The translations under genes and the position numbers were made by a program. From Massilia antarctica (GTDB lineage Bacteria > Pseudomonadota > Gammaproteobacteria > Burkholderiales > Burkholderiaceae_D): 64,000 bases of DNA. The stretch is from assembly GCF_015689335.1 (NCBI RefSeq), contig NZ_CP065053.1:3286001-3350000 (forward strand), written 5' to 3'. Below, piece after piece: positions 55,223-61,999 of the stretch. Numbering within the stretch: position 1 is the stretch's first letter; each line of letters starts with the position of its first letter. Under the pieces are notes generated by a model. The model was not told where the DNA came from. It saw nothing but the letters and a program-made list of their open reading frames with translations, and searched no databases.

Positions 55223-56921
55223 TTTTCTGCATCCATTGTTTGACGACTTCGGCGACCCGCTCCGGTTCCTTGGCAGCGAGAACTTTCAAGTGATCGACCA
55301 TCACATCGACTGCCGATCCGGCAGGGGGAAGATCGTAGTTTTCCAGCAAAGGCACCATCGGCAGCGGTGCGCCCAGGGCCGGGGCGCCGCCCGCCAGCTC
55401 GATGGCACGGGCATCGCCTGCGCGCATGTCGCCGGCACGCAAGGCTGGGCCGGCCACGGCGCTGGCGGCACCGGCCGGGCCACCGAGCAGTTGAGCGTCG
55501 GCGGTGGCAGCCGGCGCCAGGCGCACGGTCAACAGGCGCAGCAGCGGACGGATGATCAGCAGGAAGCCGAGCAGGATGCCCACCGCCCACGCCGCCCAGC
55601 TGCTCATGTCGACCACATTGTCCCGTTCCTGCCACCATGGGGCGGCGACGGGCTGGACCGGGAAGCTCATGGCGGACACGGTCAGCACGTCGCCGCGTTC
55701 GGTGTTGATGCCCAGGCCGCTGCTCAGGGTTTTTTCGATATTCGCCAGTTCGGCGGCGGTCCAGCCGGTCTTGGCGGCAGCCACGTGATTGTTCAGCACC
55801 ACCGCCACGCTGAGCTTCTTCAAACGGCCGCGGCTGCGCTTGATCTGGGTGATGTTGCGGTCGTAGGCGAACTGGCGCGTGCTGGCATTCTTGCGCGTGC
55901 TGCCATCGTCGGCTTTCGGATCGGTGCCGGCGCCGGCGGCCTGCGGATCGGCCACGGCCGGCGGACGGTTCGACAGGGTGCCCGGCACGCCGATCGCCAT
56001 GCGGTTCTTTTCCTGCTCTTCGCGCACCGCTTCGCTGGTCACTTTCGGGGCGTCGCCGTATTTCTCGGTGGTTTCCTCGATCTTGTCGTTGTCGATGTCG
56101 GCGGTGACGCTGAGCTTGAAGTTATTGGCGCCCAGCACCGGGCCGAGCAATTCGTTCACATTGCCGCGCACCTGGTCCTGGTATTTCTTGGCGTTGGCGT
56201 CCGCGCCCTGGGCGGCGCCGTCGAAGCCGTCGCTCAGGTCGACCCGCGACGACAGGTAGTTGCCGGCCTGGTCGATCAGGCTGACCCGCTGCGGCGACAG
56301 GCTGGCGACGCTGCCGGAAACCATGTTGATGATGGCGGCGATCTGTTCCGGGGCCAGGGTGCGGCCCGGTTTCACGGCCACCACCACCGAGGCCGACGAT
56401 TTTTCACCGTCGCTGGCCACGAACGAAGTCGAGCGGGCGATCGACAGGTGCACTCTGGCCGAGGCGATCGCGTCGAGCGAAAGGATGCTCTGCGACAGCT
56501 CGCCTTCGAGGCCGCGCCGGAAGCGCACGTCCTGCACGAACTGGGAGACGCCCAGCGGATCGTTCTTGTCCATCAATTCCAGGCCGGCCGGCAGCTGGGC
56601 GGTGACGCCCTTGGCGGCCAGCAGCATGCGCACCTTGCCCAATTGCGAAGCGGGCACCAGCAATTGGCCGGTTTCCGGATGCAGGCGGTAAGCCACCTTG
56701 TCGGCGTCGAGCACGGCCATCATGTCGCCCGAGGCGACCCGCTCGTTGGCGCCGAAGACCGGCTTGTAGCCGGCCTGGTCGTTCCACAAGTACATCATCA
56801 CCGCGGCCGTGATGGCGATCGCCAGCACCAGCATCGGGGTCAGGTTGTTGCGCAACGCTGGCGGCAGCGAAGGCATGGCGCCCATGCGCCCGGCGAAGTT
56901 GGATTTGAGAGAGGCAATCAC
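55203..56921 (-). CDS. fliF: MS-ring protein FliF
   Basis: 572 residues with two membrane helices (about 30-48 and 440-460). YccV-type ring-building domains lie between: GMELMDKNDPLGVSQFVQDV-like GLELMDKNDPLGVSQFVQDV and the RRGLEGELSQSILSLDAIAS region, conserved in the family. It is the base of the rotor in the inner membrane. The gene follows fliE by 43 bases. Confidence 0.97.
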   Translation of the reverse strand: MIASLKSNFAGRMGAMPSLPPALRNNLTPMLVLAIAITAAVMMYLWNDQAGYKPVFGANERVASGDMMAVLDADKVAYRLHPETGQLLVPASQLGKVRMLLAAKGVTAQLPAGLELMDKNDPLGVSQFVQDVRFRRGLEGELSQSILSLDAIASARVHLSIARSTSFVASDGEKSSASVVVAVKPGRTLAPEQIAAIINMVSGSVASLSPQRVSLIDQAGNYLSSRVDLSDGFDGAAQGADANAKKYQDQVRGNVNELLGPVLGANNFKLSVTADIDNDKIEETTEKYGDAPKVTSEAVREEQEKNRMAIGVPGTLSNRPPAVADPQAAGAGTDPKADDGSTRKNASTRQFAYDRNITQIKRSRGRLKKLSVAVVLNNHVAAAKTGWTAAELANIEKTLSSGLGINTERGDVLTVSAMSFPVQPVAAPWWQERDNVVDMSSWAAWAVGILLGFLLIIRPLLRLLTVRLAPAATADAQLLGGPAGAASAVAGPALRAGDMRAGDARAIELAGGAPALGAPLPMVPLLENYDLPPAGSAVDVMVDHLKVLAAKEPERVAEVVKQWMQKNGRTGQ

Positions 56922-56964
56922 GCTGGTTTTTTCCCGCAGTTAAGGTAACGTGGCAAACAGAGGT

Positions 56965-57321
56965 TCAGACGGGGAGCTTGATCAGCTCGTCCATGGCGCC
57001 CATGACCTTGTTACGCACCTGCATCAGCATCGAGAAGGACAGGCTGGCTTCCTGGCTGGCCAGCATGGCGCCGACCAGGTCGTCGCTCTTGCCGCTGTCG
57101 ACATCATTCATTTTCTGGCCAGCCTGGGCATCTTGCTGGTTCACGCTGTCGAGCGCGTTTTTCATGCTCTGGGTAAAGGAAAACCCGGCAGGAAGCGGCT
57201 CGCCGCCGGCTGGCCCGACGTTGGCGTGCGCGGCCAATTGGCCCGCATCGTTGGCCAGCACTTTCATCTCCGACTGGAGCTGTGCGGCGAGTGAATTCGA
57301 TGTTGTAATTCCGACTTCCAT
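56965..57321 (-). CDS. fliE: Hook-basal body protein FliE
   Basis: 118 residues from MEVGITTSNSLAAQLQSEMK; the longer open frame upstream is non-coding in style. FTQSMKNALDSVNQQDAQAG and MLASQEASLSFSMLMQVRNK are the family pattern. It links MS ring to rod and is the first gene of the leftward fli series. Confidence 0.94.
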   Translation of the reverse strand: MEVGITTSNSLAAQLQSEMKVLANDAGQLAAHANVGPAGGEPLPAGFSFTQSMKNALDSVNQQDAQAGQKMNDVDSGKSDDLVGAMLASQEASLSFSMLMQVRNKVMGAMDELIKLPV

Positions 57322-57637
57322 GTTGTCATCCCTGCATAATTTTTTGTTCATAATCAAACAGTTACGACGAATTTTCTGTCGTAGCCGGCCTGAACGGTGA
57401 AGCGACAAGTGTGCGCGTTCCGTACCGCGATTCCAAACGAAAACATGCTCGACGGCAAAATAATTTATTGCTGAGTCGGGTAAATCCAACAAATTTCGCC
57501 AAACCTCTTGGGGTAGAAGCAAAGGTGTCGAAATGCCTAACGATATCGCTTACTGTTGGTAATGGGCGCGAGTGTCGGAACTCGAGCCTGTCTCCCGATT
57601 ATTTGCCGTACTGCATCAAGCAATATCTTACCTTACG

Positions 57638-57652
57638 GCAATTATAATGCCA
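57638..57652 (-). promoter_or_regulatory. Sigma-54-like promoter directed at fliE
   Basis: On the minus strand TGGCATTATAATTGC has TGGCA at -24 and TTGC at -12 with exactly 10 bases between GG and GC, matching the RpoN consensus TGGCAC-N5-TTGC at nearly all key bases. The transcript would begin near 57626, with a long leader of about 300 bases. The same bases contain TATAAT on the plus strand. Confidence 0.5.
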
Positions 57653-57685
57653 CATGGAAATTAAATCCACCAGATAAAAATGCTC

Positions 57686-57694
57686 TGATATACT
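57686..57694 (+). promoter_or_regulatory. Extended -10 promoter candidate for fliM
   Basis: TGATATACT fits the extended -10 pattern and lies about 58 bases before the fliM ATG. No strong -35 accompanies it. Confidence 0.35.
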
Positions 57695-57752
57695 GTTTTC
57701 CTCAAACAAAACAAAGAGTTGCCCACTTTGCCACGCACTTGCCGAGTTACTT

Positions 57753-58634
57753 ATGACCATGACAAATAAGACAAACTTGCCGGCAACACCGCAGGTGCTC
57801 GACCCCCGGCTGCTGGGCCGGCCCGTCCATTTGCTGCCCCAGTTCGCGGCCCAGTTTGCCGAGGACCTGGCCGCTGCCTTGCGCCAGCCAGCCCTGCGCC
57901 GCTACTGGGATGGCTTCCAGCTCCAGGCGAGCGGTTTCGTGGGTCCGCCCGACTCCAGCCAGAGCGGGCGCTGGCTCGGTTTTAGCGGCGGCGCCGGCGG
58001 CATCGCCTTCGCGCTCGAACGCTCCCTGCTGCTCAGCGTGCTCAACCAGCGCTACGGACGGCGCGGCGCGGCCCCCGCACCCCCGGTCGATCCGACCACG
58101 GTCAGGGTGACGGCCACGGAAGAACGCCTCGCAATTGTGTTAGGTCAACAATTTGCCTCGGTGCTCTCCAAGCGGGTGGATGCAAACCTTGCGCGGGCGC
58201 ATAATGAACCCAACCTGGCTTCCACCGAACTGGTGCCGGGCACGGTGCCGCCGGCGCCGCCCAGCGCCGATGGCTGGACACTCGGCATTACCCTGCGCCA
58301 GGCCCAGAGTGGAGAATGCGGCCAGCTGTGGCTGGCGCTGGACCAGGACATGGTGGCGCGCGTGCTGCTCGGGCTGGCGCCCGAGCGTGCGCGCGAGCAC
58401 GCGCCGGCGCGCGCCACGGTGGCGCTCGGCACGGCCTTGCAAGTGACCCTGGAAGGGCGGCTGGTGAGCAAGGAAATCACGCTCGAAGCGCTGTTTGCGC
58501 TCAAGTTGGGCGACATCATTCCCGTGACGGTGGGCCGGGCCGATGTCTTGCTGGCCGAATCGCGCTTGTTTACGGCGGCGGTCACGGAACATAACGGGAC
58601 GCTCTGCTTAACCTCTTTTGAAGATAGCGACTAA
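57753..58634 (+). CDS. fliM: Motor switch protein FliM, short lateral-type form without CheY-binding motif
   Basis: 293 residues against about 330 in chemotactic systems. The N-terminus (MTMTNKTNLPATPQVLDPRL) lacks the LSQxEIDALL motif that binds CheY-phosphate. The middle domain is divergent (WLGFSGGAGGIAFALERSLL, RLAIVLGQQFASVL) and the C-terminal SpoA domain (VALGTALQVTLEGRLVSKEI, TLEALFALKLGDIIPVTVG) is clear. It should form the C ring with FliN and FliG. A second ATG at 57759 is an alternative start. It opens the rightward operon and overlaps fliN by one base. Confidence 0.86.
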   Translation: MTMTNKTNLPATPQVLDPRLLGRPVHLLPQFAAQFAEDLAAALRQPALRRYWDGFQLQASGFVGPPDSSQSGRWLGFSGGAGGIAFALERSLLLSVLNQRYGRRGAAPAPPVDPTTVRVTATEERLAIVLGQQFASVLSKRVDANLARAHNEPNLASTELVPGTVPPAPPSADGWTLGITLRQAQSGECGQLWLALDQDMVARVLLGLAPERAREHAPARATVALGTALQVTLEGRLVSKEITLEALFALKLGDIIPVTVGRADVLLAESRLFTAAVTEHNGTLCLTSFEDSD

Positions 58635-59026
58635 TGAAAATCAACGAGAACGAACTTCAGGCGCCGGACCAGGATGGCGAAATCGACGAAGAATTGATCA
58701 TCGATGAACCCCAGATGGGCGTGCCGTCCGGTCTGGAGGGCGCGCGTCCGCTTGAGAAACGGCCCCAGCGCGACTTGCCGCAGATGATGCGCAAGATTCC
58801 GGTCACCCTGACCCTGGAAGTGGGCTCGGCCCGCATCTCGCTGCAGGAATTGATGGCGATCGGGCCGGCCAGCGTGATCGCGCTCGACGTGCTGGCGGGC
58901 GAGCCGCTCGTCATCAAGGTCAACGGTACCCCGATCGGGCGCGCCGAAGTGGTGGTGGCCGGCGAACAGTACGGGCTCAAGGTCATCGACCTCGACGGCC
59001 TGGACCTGGACCTGCTCACCGCATGA
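58634..59026 (+). CDS. fliN: Motor switch protein FliN
   Basis: 130 residues. The acidic N-terminal part is followed by the SpoA domain: KIPVTLTLEVGSARISLQEL, MAIGPASVIALDVLAGEPLV, IKVNGTPIGRAEVVVAGEQY. It completes the C ring and docks FliH. It overlaps fliP by 4 bases, with no fliO between them. Confidence 0.95.
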   Translation: MKINENELQAPDQDGEIDEELIIDEPQMGVPSGLEGARPLEKRPQRDLPQMMRKIPVTLTLEVGSARISLQELMAIGPASVIALDVLAGEPLVIKVNGTPIGRAEVVVAGEQYGLKVIDLDGLDLDLLTA

Positions 59027-59784
59027 GAGTGGGCGCACGGGGCAGTGGCGCGGCAGTGACGGTGCTCGCCTTGCTGGCGGCCGGCCTGCTGTGCTGCACC
59101 CCGGCCGCCGCCCAGGACTTGCTGGCCGGGGTGATCCCGGGCGCCAAGACCGACCTGACTGTCAAGTCGCAGGTGCTGGTCCTGATGACCCTGCTTGGGC
59201 TCTTGCCCATCATGGTCATGATGATGACCTGCTTCACCCGCTTCGTGATCGTGCTCTCCTTGCTGCGCCAAGCGCTCGGCCTGCAGCAGGGTTTGCCGAA
59301 CCGCATCATCACCGGCGTGGCCCTGATCCTCACCCTGCTGGTGATGCGTCCCATCGGCGACCAGATCTGGCGCGACGCCTTCGTGCCCTACGACCAGGAC
59401 AAGATCGGCATGCAGGATGCCCTGAAAGTGGCCGAAGTGCCGCTCTCGCGCTTCATGCTGGCCCAGACCAGCAAGGCCGCCCTGGCCCAGGTCGCGCACC
59501 TGGCGGGCGAGCCGGCCGCGCTGGAGCCGCAGAAGCGCGCCTTCACCGTCAAGCTGGCCGCGTTTGTGCTGAGCGAACTGAAAACCGCGTTCCAGATCGG
59601 CGCCATGCTGTTCATTCCCTTTTTGATCATCGACCTGGTGGTGTCCTCGGTGCTGATGGCGATGGGCATGATGATGCTCTCGCCGCTGGTCATTTCCCTG
59701 CCGTTCAAGCTGCTGCTGTTCGTGCTGGTCGATGGCTGGACCCTGACCGTGAACACCCTGGTCGGCAGCATCCGGCCGTTCTGA
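59023..59784 (+). CDS. fliP: Flagellar export gate protein FliP
   Basis: 253 residues with a cleavable signal peptide (to about AAAQD, 28-32) and four membrane segments. TCFTRFVIVLSLLRQALGLQ and AFVLSELKTAFQIGAMLFIP with LLIDLVVSSVLMAMGMMM-type text are diagnostic. It forms the core of the export gate. Confidence 0.97.
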   Translation: MRVGARGSGAAVTVLALLAAGLLCCTPAAAQDLLAGVIPGAKTDLTVKSQVLVLMTLLGLLPIMVMMMTCFTRFVIVLSLLRQALGLQQGLPNRIITGVALILTLLVMRPIGDQIWRDAFVPYDQDKIGMQDALKVAEVPLSRFMLAQTSKAALAQVAHLAGEPAALEPQKRAFTVKLAAFVLSELKTAFQIGAMLFIPFLIIDLVVSSVLMAMGMMMLSPLVISLPFKLLLFVLVDGWTLTVNTLVGSIRPF

Positions 59785-59814
59785 GGGACGCCTTGTGATG
59801 GAAGGAGAAACGCG

Positions 59815-60084
59815 ATGACCCCCGACGTGGCCGTGGACCTGATGGTCGGCGCCCTGCAGATCGTCATGCTGATGGTGCTGGTGCTGGTGGTGCCGGGCTT
59901 GATCACGGGGCTGCTGGTGGCGCTGGTGCAGGCCGCTACCCAGATCAACGAACAAACCCTGAGCTTCCTGCCGCGCTTGCTGGTGACCCTGCTGGCGGTG
60001 ATCGTGGCCGGGCACTGGATGACGGGCTACCTGATGGATTACTGCGTCTCCGTCTTCCAGCGCGCCGCCGCCCTGGTCGGCTAG
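59815..60084 (+). CDS. fliQ: Flagellar export gate protein FliQ
   Basis: 89 residues with two membrane hairpin helices; VVPGLITGLLVALVQAATQINEQTLSF (in part) is the family signature. GGAG precedes the start. Part of the FliPQR gate. Confidence 0.96.
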   Translation: MTPDVAVDLMVGALQIVMLMVLVLVVPGLITGLLVALVQAATQINEQTLSFLPRLLVTLLAVIVAGHWMTGYLMDYCVSVFQRAAALVG

Positions 60085-60087
60085 CGC

Positions 60088-60864
60088 ATGGAGCTGGCCG
60101 GCTACCTGCTGCCGCTGCTGAACGCCCTGTGGTGGCCGTTCATCCGCATCCTGGCGCTGCTCTCGGCCGCGCCGGTGGTGGGCGACATCCTGGTGCCGCT
60201 GCCGGTGCGCGTGCTGCTGGCGCTGGTGCTATCCTTCCTGATGCTGCCTTTTTCCCCGGGCAATGCGGTGCTCGACCCGTTTTCCGTGCTCGGCATCGCC
60301 ACCACCCTGGAGCAAGCCGTGATCGGCGGCGTGCTGGGGCTGGCCATGCATTTTTCCATGTCGGTGGTGAACGTGCTCGGCTACCTGGTATCGAGCCAGA
60401 TCGGCTTTTCGATGGCGCAGATGAACGACCCGGTCAACGGCACCGCCTCGGACGTGGTGTCGGGAATGCTGTCCCTGCTGGCCATCATCGTGTTTTTCGC
60501 CATCGACGGCCATCTGGTGCTGACCGGGGTGCTGGCGACCAGCTTCAAGGCCTGGCCGGTGGGCGGCGCTTACGGGGCGGTGCTGCTGCATACCGTGGCG
60601 CTCAGGGCGGCTTGGATTTTCGCCGCCGCCATGCTGCTGGCGCTGCCGATCGTGTTTTCGACCCTGGTGGTGCAGCTCGGCTTCGGCCTCCTGAACCGGG
60701 TGGCGCCGTCCCTGAATCTGTTTTCGCTGGGCTTTTCCCTGACCACCCTGTTCGGCCTGATGATGCTGATCCAGATCGTGCGTTTCATTCCCGAACACTA
60801 CATTGCAATGAGCAACCAGGTGCTCGAACTAATCGACCAACAGATGAAGGCGGCCCATGGCTGA
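60088..60864 (+). CDS. fliR: Flagellar export gate protein FliR
   Basis: 258 residues with five to six membrane segments; LYLVSSQIGFSMAQMNDPVN-like LGYLVSSQIGFSMAQMNDPV is characteristic. It follows fliQ by 3 bases and overlaps flhB by 8. Confidence 0.95.
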   Translation: MELAGYLLPLLNALWWPFIRILALLSAAPVVGDILVPLPVRVLLALVLSFLMLPFSPGNAVLDPFSVLGIATTLEQAVIGGVLGLAMHFSMSVVNVLGYLVSSQIGFSMAQMNDPVNGTASDVVSGMLSLLAIIVFFAIDGHLVLTGVLATSFKAWPVGGAYGAVLLHTVALRAAWIFAAAMLLALPIVFSTLVVQLGFGLLNRVAPSLNLFSLGFSLTTLFGLMMLIQIVRFIPEHYIAMSNQVLELIDQQMKAAHG

Positions 60865-61999
60865 CGACGCGAGCGGTGGCGACAAGACCGAAAAGGCCTC
60901 GCAGCAAAAGCTGCGCAAGGCCCGCCAGGAAGGCCAGGTGGTGCGTTCGCGCGACCTGGGCACCGCCATCGGCATCCTGATCAGCCTGAAACTGTTCGCC
61001 ATGCTGCTGCCGACCTACCTGGCCTCGTTTCGCAGCCTGTTCGACCTAGTCTTCATTCCGCTGGGTGCCGACGGGGCCATGGAAAACGCCATGTCGACCA
61101 TCTTCAGCAGCGCCATGTGGCTGTTGATCAGCATGGTGCTGCCGCTGCTGGGGGTGCCGTTCGCGGTGGTGCTCTCCTCCCTCGTTCCGGGCGGCTGGGT
61201 GATCAGCACCGCGCACTGGGAACCGAAAATGGAGCGCCTGTCGCCGATGAAGAACCTGGGCAACCTGTTTACGGCCAAGCATGGCATCGGGGTGGCCACC
61301 TCGGTGGGCAAGGCCATCGTGCTGGGGTCGGTGCTGGTGCACGTGAGCCGCTCGGGCATGAATGCCTTTGTCGAGCTGCAAAAGATGCCGCTCAGCGTGG
61401 CCCTGCCGACCGGCGCCGGCCTGATGCTCGACGCCCTGATGGCCATGTGCATGGTGTTCGTCATGTTCGCCGTGCTCGATGTGCCGATGCAAGCGTTTCT
61501 GTTCGCGCGCAACCAGCGCATGAGCAAGCACGACCAGAAGGAAGAGCACAAGAGCAGCGAAGGCAAGCCCGAAGTGCGCCAGCGCATCCGCCAGTTGCAG
61601 CAGCAGATGGCGCGCCGCAGCGTCAACAAGACCGTGCCCACGGCGGACGTGGTGATCGTCAACCCGGAACACTACGCGGTGGCCCTCAAGTACGAGGCCA
61701 GCCGCGCCGAAGCGCCCTTCGTGGTGGCCAAGGGGGTCGATGAAATGGCCTTGTACATCCGCCAGATTGCGCGCCAGCATAATATCGAAACGCTCGAACT
61801 GCCGCCGCTGGCGCGCGCGATCTACAATACCAGCCAGGTCCAGCAGCAAATCCCGGCCCAGCTGTACCAGGCCGTCTCGCAGGTGCTCAACTATGTGCTG
61901 CAATTGAACGCGTTTCGTGCCGGCCGGCGCACCGCGCCGCCACGTTTTCCCAACGAGGTGGTCGTGCCATCTCATCTGAGTGAGGTTCCCGCCACATGA
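60857..61999 (+). CDS. flhB: Flagellar export switch protein FlhB with NPEH cleavage motif
   Basis: 380 residues. GDKTEKASQQKLRKARQEGQ at 8-27 and four membrane helices are as usual. The cytoplasmic autocleavage site is NPEH at 269-272, numbered exactly as NPTH of Salmonella FlhB, so the Thr is replaced by Glu. Asn269 and Pro270, between which cleavage occurs, are intact. The following YAVALKYEASRAEAPFVVAK matches the family. FlhB switches export from hook to filament proteins. It overlaps flhA by 4 bases. Confidence 0.95.
   Translation: MADDASGGDKTEKASQQKLRKARQEGQVVRSRDLGTAIGILISLKLFAMLLPTYLASFRSLFDLVFIPLGADGAMENAMSTIFSSAMWLLISMVLPLLGVPFAVVLSSLVPGGWVISTAHWEPKMERLSPMKNLGNLFTAKHGIGVATSVGKAIVLGSVLVHVSRSGMNAFVELQKMPLSVALPTGAGLMLDALMAMCMVFVMFAVLDVPMQAFLFARNQRMSKHDQKEEHKSSEGKPEVRQRIRQLQQQMARRSVNKTVPTADVVIVNPEHYAVALKYEASRAEAPFVVAKGVDEMALYIRQIARQHNIETLELPPLARAIYNTSQVQQQIPAQLYQAVSQVLNYVLQLNAFRAGRRTAPPRFPNEVVVPSHLSEVPAT

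Larger units (their letters stand above)
57322..57752. promoter_or_regulatory. Divergent control region between fliE and fliM
   Basis: 431 bases, visibly richer in A+T than the genes around it, with no convincing gene. In Flag-2 loci the regulator lafK occupies this position. The region holds a sigma-54-like site toward fliE and an extended -10 toward fliM. Confidence 0.65.

Noticed and set aside
57411..57756. Open frames in the fliE-fliM gap as a lafK remnant or small gene
   Set aside because: The translations show no sigma-54 activator motif (no Walker A, no GAFTGA) and no good ribosome-binding site.
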